Source of the DNA: JAHECQ01 sp963775125
Lineage (GTDB): Bacteria; Actinomycetota; Acidimicrobiia; Acidimicrobiales; SZUA-35
Length of the DNA: 64,000 nucleotides
Reading direction: 5' to 3'
Assembly (NCBI GenBank): GCA_963775125.1
Contig: CAVZHQ010000004.1
Coordinates: 1-64,000, forward strand
A program made the translations under genes and the position numbers. The notes below the pieces were generated by a model that was not told the DNA's origin, searched no databases, and worked only from the letters and a program-made list of their open reading frames with translations. Below are positions 35,627 to 44,802 of the stretch, in pieces (positions within the stretch are counted from its first letter, which is position 1; each line of letters opens with the position of its first letter).

Positions 35627-36396
35627 CCGAGCCCGTCCGCCCACACCCGCTGGTGCGCGTCGATGCACCACCCATCAATGCGAGCGCGATCCGGTTCGGG
35701 CCGAAGTGACTCGTCGTCACCGATCGCCTCGAGTTCTGCGTCCAACGTGAGGCTGCGCTCCCACCACTCGTCGAAGCTGACCTCGCCGTAGCGAACGGCA
35801 CGCAGCCACTCCCGGGGCTCGCCCTGAATCGGCAGCTCCAGGCCGCCGGTTTTGAGCAGTTCGAGACACTGGAAGCCGAGCCGGGCGCAGTGCATGGCGT
35901 ACTTGGTGTCATAGCCGAATTCTGCGATCAGCTCCTCACGGCCCCCTCCACCTCGCTGGCCGTGGCCGCCACCGCTCAGACCCAACAGCCGCCGGGCCTG
36001 AGACTGCATGCACCCCCGGTAGCGCGGGACGACATGACGGCCGACGAACGCATCACCGAGCGCACGGAGCTCCTCCCCCACCGGCGTGGTGTGCTCGACA
36101 GGCGCCCACAAGGCCATCAGGATCGATGGGTTGCCCGATGCAGCAAGCCGCACGAACCGGCGCAACGAGTGCAACGTTCGATCGACGTCGCCGGGACCCG
36201 ACCGAGCCCCTTCCGGCTGCGTGCGCTGCATCACGGTCTTGAAGCCGTGCTCGTCCAGACCGAGCACCTGCGCTGGGGTCTCGACCACGACGGCGAGCTG
36301 ATCCTGATCCTCGCCGCCATCAATGCCGGTTCCGTGCGCGGTCGAACCAACCTCGACCATCAGAATCGCCGTATCGGGCAGCGGAGGGATCTCCAT
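35623..36396 (-). CDS. Pol beta-superfamily nucleotidyltransferase (YcgL-like), copy 2
   Basis: A 257-residue paralogue of the protein at 30,780-31,553, with the GS loop VEVGSTAHGTG and acidic motif GGEDQDQLAVVV intact and the same body (MQRTQPEGARSGPGDVDRTL, FGYDTKYAMHCARLGFQCLE). By eye roughly four of five residues agree. The two copies head two minus-strand operons with different downstream genes: a chimeric small protein for copy 1, and a hypothetical protein, barstar and a repeat protein for copy 2. The substrate is unknown. Confidence 0.82.
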   Translation of the reverse strand: MEIPPLPDTAILMVEVGSTAHGTGIDGGEDQDQLAVVVETPAQVLGLDEHGFKTVMQRTQPEGARSGPGDVDRTLHSLRRFVRLAASGNPSILMALWAPVEHTTPVGEELRALGDAFVGRHVVPRYRGCMQSQARRLLGLSGGGHGQRGGGGREELIAEFGYDTKYAMHCARLGFQCLELLKTGGLELPIQGEPREWLRAVRYGEVSFDEWWERSLTLDAELEAIGDDESLRPEPDRARIDGWCIDAHQRVWADGLG

Positions 36397-36506
36397 CACA
36401 CAATGGTGGCCCAATCCCTCACCGACCGCTGCCATTTCCTCGGATCGTTCGGTGCCGGCCGGAGAGACTGAGTGCATGCGACGCAGGGCCGGTCCACCCT
36501 GGAGAC

Positions 36507-37037
36507 GTGACCGACCGATCCCTTGTCGACCACCCAGCGTTTCGCTACTTCCTTGAAGAAGCGGCGCTGTGGCGCCGAGCCCAGACGCGCGCCACCACCG
36601 TCGTTGACGCAGCCGTGCAGGCCCTCCTCGCCGGCGTCGAGTCGCCCTCCTTCGTCCCGATCGCCGGACTCCGCGCAGCCGAGGCCGAAGGCGAACTCGG
36701 AGAACTCCTCGCCGCGGCGCTCGACGAACTCAACCTGAACTGCCTTCGCTACGGCGACCCCGAGAACGATGTGCTTGCTGCAGCCGCCCTGTGTCGCAGC
36801 TACCTCAACGGCCACCTCGAGGCCCCGCAGCTGACACAACAGATCCACCGGGTCTACGGGCACGACTGCCACCCACTCGTCGAGCGCCTGTCGATCCTCG
36901 ATGACTCCTTCGACACCCTCGGCTACACCCCGAACCCGACGCGAGTACAACTCGAACGCAGCACCTACGAAGCCGCCCAGGCGCTCCAGATCGAGGCAGA
37001 TGCCATCTACCGACGATCGAGTAGTGAAACCTCGTGA
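36507..37037 (+). CDS. Hypothetical protein, related to the C-terminal half of the 31,711 gene
   Basis: A 176-residue protein with a GTG start and GGAG upstream. Text AVQALLAGVESPSFVPIAGL, ELLAAALDELNLNCLRYGD and HRVYGHDCHPLVERLSILDD follows the same plan as residues about 130-240 of the 31,711-32,523 protein. It is divergent from nucleotidyltransferase copy 2 and overlaps the next gene by four bases (GTGA). Function unknown. Confidence 0.6.
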   Translation: MTDRSLVDHPAFRYFLEEAALWRRAQTRATTVVDAAVQALLAGVESPSFVPIAGLRAAEAEGELGELLAAALDELNLNCLRYGDPENDVLAAAALCRSYLNGHLEAPQLTQQIHRVYGHDCHPLVERLSILDDSFDTLGYTPNPTRVQLERSTYEAAQALQIEADAIYRRSSSETS

Positions 37038-37570
37038 CCTGGCTGCGAACGAACTTCGTCGGTCCTGTCGTCGATCTGCTCTCCGAACTCGAGGTCGGCG
37101 AGTCGCTCATCGATGCCGAGCACAACGCCTGCGTTCGCCTCTCCCTCGGGGTGGAGGGGCTGTTCCGCAGCGAGATCAGACATCGCTGGCCCGGCTGGCC
37201 ACCCGAGTCGACCACTGATGGCAGCAGTGTCATGGTGTGCAGCCGCATCGACAACGACACGCTGATCGTCGTCGGCTTGACCGACAGCGACTTCGCAGGC
37301 GAGCAGTTCCCGTTCCAGCTCGAGATCGCCATCGGGACCGGCGAACTGTCGGTCACCGTGCGCATTGGCCAACTTGACTCAACAGCGAGCGGGCCCCCTC
37401 GACTCCGCGACGCCGTCATCACCATCGGACGGAGTCACACCGCCGGTGGCATCCGCCCGATTCTCACGAACGGACGAATACAAGCCGAGGTGGAGTGGAC
37501 CGAGGTCATCAGACTCGCCATACCTGTCGAGCCCGAACCGTCACCGCGCCTTGTTGCCCAGCGAGTTCCG
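37034..37570 (+). CDS. Hypothetical protein, beta-rich
   Basis: The protein starts MTWLRTNFVGPVVDLLSELE and contains alternating-strand text (DNDTLIVVGLTDSDFAGEQF, TVRIGQLDSTASGPPRL). The same frame stays open to 37,723, but after about 37,550 its text is a basic shadow of the next frame, so I end the real coding near 37,570. It either stops being real there because of an indel, joining the next frame into one longer protein, or it ends in an unseen way. No family recognised. Confidence 0.45.
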
Positions 37571-37928
37571 GAATCGCATCATCGAGTACCTCGAACTCGC
37601 CTCGTCGTTCGAAGCCCAGCAGCACTACCGGGAACACGTCCCGATCGCCCACGTACCCAACGAAGTCATCAACCAGTGGGAAGACTGGGTCCCGACGCCA
37701 CCCACGAACGCCGAGTGGGATGACGTCGTGTACTCGGCCGACGAACTCACAGCCATCGAAACCTTTAACTCCACATGGGATCGGGTGGTGGCCGCAATGC
37801 CGAACGAGCTTCAAACGCTCGAACAGGTGCAAACGCTCGCCGAGTGGACCGAACTCCGAGACGCCGCAACAGCGGCCAGCGCCGTCTTGAACCGTCGCGG
37901 GCAATTTCCAGAGGGCCAGGAGATCTAG
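37549..37928 (+). CDS. Hypothetical protein, acidic (maybe the continuation of the previous gene)
   Basis: Text LLPSEFRNRIIEYLELASSF, NEVINQWEDWVPTPPTNAEW and RVVAAMPNELQTLEQVQTLA is protein-like, helical and acidic. The likely start is a TTG at about 37,549; a one-base indel near there would instead fuse it to the gene upstream. It ends 26 bases before the tRNA-Leu gene region and is convergent with it. Function unknown. Confidence 0.5.
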
Positions 37929-37934
37929 GGTCTG

Positions 37935-37952
37935 ATCGAACATTCGTTCGAT
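37935..37952 (-). terminator. Palindrome downstream of tRNA-Leu
   Basis: A perfect inverted repeat ATCGAAC-ATTC-GTTCGAT lies two bases after the tRNA 3' end and could form a hairpin. It is followed by no T run. Related palindromes accompany repeat copies 4 and 7, so it belongs to the duplicated unit. It may end tRNA transcription or be part of the attachment site. Confidence 0.45.
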
Positions 37953-37953
37953 G

Positions 37954-38037
37954 TGTCGGAGGGGGGACTTGAACCCCCACGTCCTAACGGACACTAGCCC
38001 CTCAAGCTAGCGCGTCTGCCTATTCCGCCACTCCGAC
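37954..38037 (-). tRNA. tRNA-Leu (anticodon GAG)
   Basis: 84 bases that fold as a complete type II tRNA: acceptor GTCGGAG/CTCCGAC with discriminator A, anticodon stem CTAGC/GCTAG with loop TTGAGGG (anticodon GAG), a long variable arm (GTCC-GTTA-GGAC) and a T arm GGGGGTTCAAGTCCCCC. CCA is not encoded. It is the only intact member of the nine tRNA-Leu-like copies and marks the border between accessory DNA on its 3' side and core genes on its 5' side. Confidence 0.95.
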
Positions 38038-38078
38038 GTGACCGGGAAATCTTAGCGGGTGACTCCCCGCTTCCTACG

Positions 38079-39542
38079 TTATTCGAGGCTTGTCACGTCA
38101 ATTGATCCGTCGGGCCGCACGGCCAGTGGCGAGTCCTGCGCTCGCTGCACCAACCCGTTGTGCGCGGTGGCCACGGGGATCACGGTCCACTGGGCCAGGG
38201 CCGCACTCTCGGCGTCGGCCAGCAGCTTCCATCGAGCCTCGTCGTCACCAGTCGTCATGGCCTCGGCAATCAAGGCGTCGACCTCGGTCGACACCAGGCG
38301 GGTCACGTTGAGCGGGCTGACCGAGGCGAACAACGGTGGAATCACCGCGTCCATCGAACTGGCCGGGGTGGGCCAACCGAACGAGAAGATGTCAACCGTG
38401 CCGGCGCCGATCATGGCCGTCAGCTGATCGGCGGCGACTTCCTGCACCGTGGCACCGAATCCGGCGCGGGTCAGGCTCTCGCCGATCGAGGCCGCAGCCG
38501 CCGCTTGGTCAGCACCCACATAACCAACGACCAGCGTCGGGGCGACACCGACCTCGGCCAGTTTGGCTGTCGCACCACTCGGGTTGTAGACGCAAGCCGA
38601 GGCGCAGGCGCCGTAGCGGAACCCGGCAAGCGACGAGGCGGCAACACCGTCGGCCGTGAACCCGGACGTCGTCAGCGCCCGCATCGCCCCTGGCCGATCG
38701 ACTGCGGCGAGCACGGCCTGACGCAACCGCGAATCGTAGAGATTGGGCGAAGCGAGATTGAGTCCGTAGAAACGAACCAGCGAACGGGCCGAGGGTTGCT
38801 GGCCGAACCGGCTGGCGGCATCGCCGGTCAGCGTGGCGTCGACAATGGCTGCGTCGGTCTCGCCAAGCGTCAACTGGTCGTACGCCGCTTTGGTGTCGGC
38901 AGCCCAGGCCACCTCGATCGTCCGGTATTGCTCGGACACGAGGGTCATGCCAACGGCGTCGGTCGATTCGATGGCGTAGGGGCCGGTCGGTTCGTCGCCA
39001 TGAATCGAGTACTGCACGCCCGAGAGCAACCAGGCGAAACCTGCGTTGGGATTGCGGAGCGTGAACATCACCGCCGAGTCGCCGGACGGATCGATGGTCT
39101 CTACGTCGTTCAACAACGCAACGGCCACCGATGCGGGCGCAGTTTCTCGGAGCCGGGCGAAGCTGGCGGCCACGGCCTGAGCATCGACACCGTCGCCCAA
39201 CTCGAACGTCCACTGGCGGAAGTCGGCGCTGGCGCTCCAGCTCTCGGCCAACGCGGGACGAAGTTCGCCTTCGGCCGAGGCTTCGGTCAGACCGTCGTAC
39301 AGCAGGTCGGCGAGTAGGACCTGCGCCTGGTTGCCTACCGAGATCGCTGCCGGATCCCACACGTCGGTCGTGGTCAGCGTCAGATGCAGCGGACCGGAAG
39401 GCTCAGCGGCGAAGGGAAGACTGGAAGGCACCGAATCCAGGTCGGTCTCCGGCGCAGCGGCCTCATCTCCACCCAACAGCGAGCACGAGCTGCTGAGCAG
39501 GCCAATCGCGAGAAGTGCTACAGAAGTACGTCCATACGACAC
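38079..39542 (-). CDS. Peptide/nickel-type ABC transporter substrate-binding lipoprotein
   Basis: A 487-residue SBP_bac_5 family protein. The N-terminus has a lipoprotein signal (TSVALLAIGLLSSSCSLLGG, Cys about residue 20) followed by a Gly/Ala/Pro linker. The body shows family features: LLYDGLTEASAEGELRPALA and ESWSASADFRQWTFEL near the start, and RLRQAVLAAVDRPGAMRAL in the middle. No permease or ATPase gene is adjacent. A second protein of the same family lies on the other side of secG. Ligand unknown. Confidence 0.8.
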   Translation of the reverse strand: MSYGRTSVALLAIGLLSSSCSLLGGDEAAAPETDLDSVPSSLPFAAEPSGPLHLTLTTTDVWDPAAISVGNQAQVLLADLLYDGLTEASAEGELRPALAESWSASADFRQWTFELGDGVDAQAVAASFARLRETAPASVAVALLNDVETIDPSGDSAVMFTLRNPNAGFAWLLSGVQYSIHGDEPTGPYAIESTDAVGMTLVSEQYRTIEVAWAADTKAAYDQLTLGETDAAIVDATLTGDAASRFGQQPSARSLVRFYGLNLASPNLYDSRLRQAVLAAVDRPGAMRALTTSGFTADGVAASSLAGFRYGACASACVYNPSGATAKLAEVGVAPTLVVGYVGADQAAAAASIGESLTRAGFGATVQEVAADQLTAMIGAGTVDIFSFGWPTPASSMDAVIPPLFASVSPLNVTRLVSTEVDALIAEAMTTGDDEARWKLLADAESAALAQWTVIPVATAHNGLVQRAQDSPLAVRPDGSIDVTSLE

Positions 39543-39608
39543 CGACTCCTATCGGCCGCTCCACTCGAGTTCATGAGAACCGGGGGCGACCGGGAACCGT
39601 GCGGAGCA

Positions 39609-39839
39609 TCAGGTTTCGATGAGGAACGCCAACCCCACGGTGAGGAACAAGAAGATCAAACCGAACAGAACCGTGAGGCGATCGAGGTTGCGTTCCATCG
39701 ACGTCGACCCGGCCGCCGCAGCGCCCATGCCGCCGCCGAACATGTCGGACAACCCGCCGCCTCTTCCGCTGTGCAACAGCACCAACACGATGGTGACGAG
39801 TCCGATGAAGATGTACAGGGAACCAACGAAGTAGATCAT
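39609..39839 (-). CDS. secG: Preprotein translocase subunit SecG
   Basis: A 76-residue membrane protein with two helices: IYFVGSLYIFIGLVTIVLVL, then the conserved loop LLHSGRGGGLSDMFGGG, and LTVLFGLIFLFLTVGLAFL. This is the SecG signature and the length is normal. It assists SecYE during protein export. In actinobacteria it commonly follows tpiA; here a substrate-binding protein gene is inserted between tpiA and secG. Confidence 0.92.
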   Translation of the reverse strand: MIYFVGSLYIFIGLVTIVLVLLHSGRGGGLSDMFGGGMGAAAAGSTSMERNLDRLTVLFGLIFLFLTVGLAFLIET

Positions 39840-39862
39840 GACAGCATCCGAGGCTAGCAGGG

Positions 39863-41765
39863 TTACTTGAAGCTGAAGTCGACCACGTTGGCCAATGGGC
39901 CGGCCGCGTCGGCGTCGGAGGCGATGCCGGCGCCGGACAACACGCTCGACGCGTACCCGTAGAACGAGGGCTTCTGGGTGATAGGGATGACGACCAGCCC
40001 GTCGGGGCCCTTCTCGAGGGTCGTCAGGTACCGGTCGAGGTCGTTGTAGCAGGCGGCCCGTTCGACGTTGTCGAGGGTCGTGTCGCACAAGGGGACCTTG
40101 GCGTCGAACTCGGCGTTGGCAAAGGCGTAGGGGTTGCTGCTCCGGCCCGACAGGTAGTTCTCGGAGTTCGCTCCCGGCCACGGACCGCCTGCCCACGCGA
40201 ATTGGGCGATGTCCCAAAGCCCGGGGTTGCCCTGGGCTCCCCGGGTGACCGATGCGAGCAATGCGTCCGTGGCAAAGGGTTGCGCCAGGAAGTACGCATC
40301 GCCATCGACATTGTCCGGCACGATCTCGATGCCGGCGAGGGCCAGTTGGGCGGCCAGGATCTGCTGTTGGGCCTCCCGCAGTTCGTTGCCGCCGGTGGTG
40401 CCGACCCGCAGGGACAGTCGTCCACGGTCGGGATGGGCGTAGACGCCATCCGCGCCGAGCAGGTATCCGGCGGCCTCCAACAACGCTTTGGCCTGATCGA
40501 TCTGGGCCCCGGCGTACAACAGCTGATGGTCCTCGTAGGCCCGCTGGTTCGTCATCCAGTAGGTGTTGCCCAACCCGGTCTCGGGCAGCACCGCCCCGAA
40601 CAGCGGCTCGTACAACTCGTTGACCAGCGCTGCCTTGTCGACCGCGTAGGCGATGGCTTCACGCACGGCAGGATCACCCAAGTGAGCGTTCAGCAGGTTG
40701 AAGCCCCAGTGCTCGTAGACCGGCCCCGCGGCCGACGCAACCGTGAAGTCGGTTCGTCCCGCCAGCCGCTCCCCCAACACCCGCTGGGGCTGCGCCATGA
40801 TCACCTGAGCTTGGCCCCCCTCGATCGCCTGGATGGCCTCGTCGATCGTGGGTAGGAACCGGATGAACACACCGTCGACCGCTGCGACACCACGGTTCCT
40901 GGCGTCAGGACTGGCCGAGCCGTGGTAGTTGTCGTTACGGACCAGCGCCAGGTGGAAGCCCCGCTCCCATTCGCTGAACAGCATGGGCCCGGCCGAAACC
41001 AACGGCTGACCATCTGCCGTACGCCACTCGGCCAGAGCCGCGTTCACAGCCGCCGCGTCCACACCGAACGACGGGTGGTACACCTCGTCGAAGAGGCCCC
41101 GCCAACCGGCGTAGAAGCGGGACATGGAAATGGTGAACTCGGTGTCGGAGACGACCGTGAGGCCGGTGATGAGATCGAGCCCGGTCCGGCTGCTGGCGGT
41201 GTAGACACATCCCGAGCCGTCGGCGATCGATCCGTCGGGATCGAGCGCGCAGCCTTCCTTCCAGATGTTCCACGTGTACTCGACGTCGCTGGGCGGTCAA
41301 CGGGTCGCCGTTCGACCACTGCAGGCCGCTACGAAGCATGAGGGTGATGACGACCGAGCCGTCCGGATTGGCGACCACGGACCCTTCCTCGGCCAGGAGC
41401 TCGGGGTAGTACTCGGTGGCGCCGCTCACCCCGTAGAGACCTTCGAGCAACGACCGGCGTATCCACGACGTGACCGCCAGCCGGTCGGCGGGGTCGTCGT
41501 AATGCAGGCTCGTCGGTTCGACATCGTGCACCCACACCAAGGTGTTCGGGCCCACGTCCTCGAAGCCGCGAACGGGCAGGGTCGACGGCACGCCGCTGGA
41601 GTCGGCGCCACCAACAACGGTCGAAGTCGTCGTCTGACCGCCCGCCGAGCCGTCCGAGGTGTCGTCGCCTCCTGGAGTGCAGGCCGCGGCCACCAGACCG
41701 ACGGAGCAGAGCGCCGCCAGCAGGCGGCCGCCGATCGGCAGGCCGCGAACCGTCCAACCGGGCAC
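39863..41765 (-). CDS. Peptide-type ABC transporter substrate-binding lipoprotein, frameshifted
   Basis: An SBP_bac_5 protein of about 633 residues. The lipoprotein signal (LAALCSVGLVAAACTPGG, Cys about residue 29) is followed by a Ser/Thr-rich linker. The family signature is spread over SLLEGLYGVSGATEYYPELL and QWSNGDPLTAQDVEYTWNIW. One extra base near 41,288 breaks the frame inside that signature; removing it restores the text up to FSFK at the end. It starts five bases after tpiA and so is co-transcribed with the glycolytic genes. A single-base error is likely, because the rest of the protein is intact. Confidence 0.8.
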
Positions 41766-41770
41766 CTCGG

Positions 41771-42544
41771 CTACTCGGCCAACCGATACTGGATGATGCG
41801 ACCGAACGACTCGGCTTCGAGGCAGGCGCCGCCAACCAGCGCACCATCGATATCGGGTTGGGACATGAGTTCGGCTGCGTTCGACGGCTTCACCGAACCT
41901 CCGTACTGGATGCGGACGTCGTCGGCTGCGGCCTCACCGCAAGCCTCGGACACCGTGGCCCGAACGTGGGCGCACATGGTCTGCGCGTCCTCGGCTGACG
42001 CGGTCTTGCCCGTGCCGATCGCCCAGATGGGCTCATAGGCGATGACCATGCCGCCGACCTGTTCGGAGCTGACCCCGGCCAGCCCGGCGATGATCTGCCC
42101 TGCAACCTTGGCTTCGGCCTGGCCCGCTTCGCGCTCGTCGAGCGTCTCACCGCAGCAGAGAATGGGGGTCATTCCGTTGGCAAGCACCGCCTTCACCTTC
42201 AGGTTCACCATCTCGTCGGTCTCGCCGAAGACTTCCCGCCGCTCGGAGTGCCCAACGATCACGTAGGCCACGTTGAGCTTGGCGAGCATTGCCGGCGACA
42301 CCTCGCCCGTGAAGGCGCCGGACTCTTCGTAGTAGCAGTGCTGGGCACCCAACGAGAAGGGCAGGCGATCCGACTCGATGACGGTCTGCACGGTTCGAAT
42401 GTCGGTGAACGGCGGGTGCAGGGAGATGTCGACCACGTCGACGTCGTCGCGCGACACCTGATAACTGAGCTCCTGGACCAGCTTCAATGCTTCGAAGTGG
42501 TTCAGGTTCATTTTCCAGTTACCGCTGATCAGCGGTTTACGCAT
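41771..42544 (-). CDS. tpiA: Triosephosphate isomerase
   Basis: A 257-residue TIM-barrel enzyme that interconverts dihydroxyacetone phosphate and glyceraldehyde 3-phosphate. Catalytic residues are visible: Lys in GNWKMN, His in VGHSERR, and Glu in AYEPIWAIGTG. The phosphate loop is YGGSVKPSN and GGACLE. The ATG at 42,544 (MRKPLISGNWKM) is the usual start; a GTG at 42,559 overlapping the pgk stop is also in frame. It follows gap and pgk in the same operon. Confidence 0.96.
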   Translation of the reverse strand: MRKPLISGNWKMNLNHFEALKLVQELSYQVSRDDVDVVDISLHPPFTDIRTVQTVIESDRLPFSLGAQHCYYEESGAFTGEVSPAMLAKLNVAYVIVGHSERREVFGETDEMVNLKVKAVLANGMTPILCCGETLDEREAGQAEAKVAGQIIAGLAGVSSEQVGGMVIAYEPIWAIGTGKTASAEDAQTMCAHVRATVSEACGEAAADDVRIQYGGSVKPSNAAELMSQPDIDGALVGGACLEAESFGRIIQYRLAE

Positions 42545-42555
42545 GCTCATCTCTT

Positions 42556-43728
42556 TCACGCCCCCATTGGGGCATCAGGTGAAGGGGCATCAGGTGAAGG
42601 GGCATTGGGTGCACCCCGCAGGGCCTCGAGGCCCGGCAGGTCTCCTTGCTCGATCAGTTCGAGTGACGCCCCACCACCGGTGGACACGTGATCGACGTCT
42701 CGGTCGATCCCGAACTGCTTGGCCGCTGCGGCCGAGTCACCGCCGCCGACCACGGTGAATGCCTTGGTCTCGGAAATAGCCACCGCGATCGCACGAGTGC
42801 CTGCTTCGAAGCGAGGATCCTCGAAGACGCCCATCGGGCCGTTCCACAGCACGGTGCCCGCTTCGTGGATGATCTCGGTGAACACCGCAGCTGTTCCGGG
42901 GCCGATGTCGACACCCATCCAACCGGCAGGCAGGTTCACGCCCGCCTGGCGCACCTCTCCCCCGGCTGCGGGGTCGAACAACTTGCCGCCGTGCAGTGCG
43001 GTGACGTCTTCGGGCAGATGGATGGTGGCGCCCGACGCCAGCAGACGGGCGCAGGTCTCGACCATGTCTTCTTCGAGAAGCGAGTCGCCGATCTGATGGC
43101 CTTGGGCCTTGAGGAACGTGAAGGCCATGCCCCCACCGACGATGATGCTGTCGACGATCTTCAGCAGGGCCTCGATGACCCCGAGCTTGTCGGACACCTT
43201 GGCCCCGCCCATGACCGCGACGAAGGGCCGCCGGGGCTGGTTGCGGACGCCCAGGAGCACCTCGACTTCTCGGGCCATGAGGCGCCCGGCGGCCGATGGC
43301 AACGTCTGCGGCGGGCCGACAATGGACGCGTGGGCCCGGTGTGACGCACCGAACGCATCGTTGACGTAGGCGTCGTATCCGGCGACGAGCTCGGCGACGA
43401 ACGCCGGATCGTTGCCTTCCTCACCCGGGTTGTACCGAAGGTTCTCGAGCAACGTGACCCCAGGAGCAACCTTGGCCAGATGGGCTCGTACCGGCTCCAT
43501 CGAGAACTCGGGGTCGACCTTGCCCTTGGGCCGGCCGAGATGCGAACAGGCGGTGACCGACGCCCCCTGTTCCTGCAACCACTGCAGGGTCGGGAGCGCG
43601 GACTTGATGCGGAGATCGTCGGTGATCTCGCCGTTGCGGATGGGGACGTTGAAGTCCACCCGCACCAGCACCGACTTACCTTGTAGATCCCCGAGGTCTT
43701 CCAGTTCGGGGACGCCGAAAACTGCCAC
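42556..43728 (-). CDS. pgk: Phosphoglycerate kinase
   Basis: A 390-residue kinase that makes ATP from 1,3-bisphosphoglycerate. VRVDFNVPIRNG, HLGRPKG, NDAFGASHRAHAS and the nucleotide loop VVGGGDSAAAAKQFG are all present. The GTG at 43,728 lies 14 bases after the gap stop. The C-terminus carries a short Pro/Ala tail from a 15-base tandem repeat (42,569-42,611). Part of the gap-pgk-tpiA glycolytic operon. Confidence 0.95.
   Translation of the reverse strand: MAVFGVPELEDLGDLQGKSVLVRVDFNVPIRNGEITDDLRIKSALPTLQWLQEQGASVTACSHLGRPKGKVDPEFSMEPVRAHLAKVAPGVTLLENLRYNPGEEGNDPAFVAELVAGYDAYVNDAFGASHRAHASIVGPPQTLPSAAGRLMAREVEVLLGVRNQPRRPFVAVMGGAKVSDKLGVIEALLKIVDSIIVGGGMAFTFLKAQGHQIGDSLLEEDMVETCARLLASGATIHLPEDVTALHGGKLFDPAAGGEVRQAGVNLPAGWMGVDIGPGTAAVFTEIIHEAGTVLWNGPMGVFEDPRFEAGTRAIAVAISETKAFTVVGGGDSAAAAKQFGIDRDVDHVSTGGGASLELIEQGDLPGLEALRGAPNAPSPDAPSPDAPMGA
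42569..42611. repeat. 15-base tandem repeat in the pgk tail
   Basis: Two perfect and one partial copy of GGGGCATCAGGTGAA. In pgk it encodes a repeated Ala-Pro-Ser-Pro-Asp extension after the natural end of the fold. Copy number may vary between strains. Confidence 0.7.
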
Positions 43729-43742
43729 CGGTACGGTCCGCC

Positions 43743-44765
43743 TCAGCCCTTGTTGGCGGCGCCGACGATGAGCGCCATCTCGACCAGACGGTTCGAGTAG
43801 CCCCACTCGTTGTCGTACCAGCCGAAGATCTTGACCAGGCTTCCCTGGGTCATGGTCATCCCGGCATCGAGCGTGCAGGACGCAGGCGAGGTGACGATGT
43901 CCGAGCTGACGATGGGCTCCTCGGTGTACTCGAGCACTCCGGCAAGACGGCCGGACGAAGCGGCCGCGGCGAACGCGGCGTTGACTTCGTCGACCGTGGG
44001 CTCGCCGTTGACGACGGCCGTGAAGTCGGTGATCGAACCGGTGGGGATCGGGACCCGCAACGAGGTGCCGTCGAGCTTGCCCTGCATGGCCTGGAGTACC
44101 AGGCCGGTCGCCCGGGCTGCTCCGGTGGAGGTGGGGACGATGTTGATGGCAGCGCCACGGGCCCGGCGGAGATCGGAGTGCGGGCCATCGACCAGCTGTT
44201 GGTCGCCGGTGTAGGCGTGGATGGTGGTCATGAGGCCCTGCTTGACGCCGAACGCATCGTCGAGGACCTTCACCATGGGGACGAAGCAGTTGGTGGTGCA
44301 GGACGCGTTGGAGACGACCTTGTCCTTCGCCGGATCGAAGGTGTCCTCGTTGACGCCGACCACGAAGGTGTTGTCGGCCGCAGTACACGGCGCCGACACG
44401 ACGACGAACGGAGCGCCACCTTCGAGGTGGGCGGCGGCCGTGTCACGGCTGGTGAAGATGCCGGTCGATTCGATCACGACGTCGACACCGAGATCGCCCC
44501 AGGGGAGATCCTTCGGGTTCCGTTCGGCCAGGACTTTCAGCAGGTCTCCATCGACCGAGATGCCGCCATCGACGGCCTTGATGTCATTGGGAAGGCGGCC
44601 GAGCACCGAGTCGTACTTGAGCAAATGGGCCATGGTCTGCAGCGAGCCGAGGTCGTTGACCGCGACGAAGTCGATGTCGGCTCCCGTCTGCTTGGCGGCA
44701 CGGAAGAAGTTCCGTCCGATACGACCGAAACCATTGATACCGACTCGGATGGTCATGTGGGGCAT
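43743..44765 (-). CDS. gap: Glyceraldehyde-3-phosphate dehydrogenase
   Basis: A 340-residue NAD-dependent enzyme. The nucleotide-binding start VGINGFGRIGRN, the catalytic Cys156 in SNASCTTNC and the His region MTTIHAYTGDQ are intact, and WYDNEWGYSNRLVE closes the fold. The ATG at 44,765 is preceded by AAAGG at a good distance; an ATG at 44,756 is an alternative. First gene of the gap-pgk-tpiA operon. Confidence 0.97.
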   Translation of the reverse strand: MPHMTIRVGINGFGRIGRNFFRAAKQTGADIDFVAVNDLGSLQTMAHLLKYDSVLGRLPNDIKAVDGGISVDGDLLKVLAERNPKDLPWGDLGVDVVIESTGIFTSRDTAAAHLEGGAPFVVVSAPCTAADNTFVVGVNEDTFDPAKDKVVSNASCTTNCFVPMVKVLDDAFGVKQGLMTTIHAYTGDQQLVDGPHSDLRRARGAAINIVPTSTGAARATGLVLQAMQGKLDGTSLRVPIPTGSITDFTAVVNGEPTVDEVNAAFAAAASSGRLAGVLEYTEEPIVSSDIVTSPASCTLDAGMTMTQGSLVKIFGWYDNEWGYSNRLVEMALIVGAANKG

Positions 44766-44771
44766 TGCCTT

Positions 44772-44802
44772 TCTCGGATGTACAGCCCTCTCGGATGTAC
44801 AG
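44772..44802. promoter_or_regulatory. Direct repeats upstream of gap
   Basis: Two perfect copies of TCTCGGATGTACAG (44,772-44,785 and 44,789-44,802), 17 bases apart start to start, lie 7 bases upstream of the gap start codon in the 91-base gap between yvcK and gap. They could be tandem sites for a regulator or a leader-RNA feature. No known factor is recognised. Confidence 0.45.
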
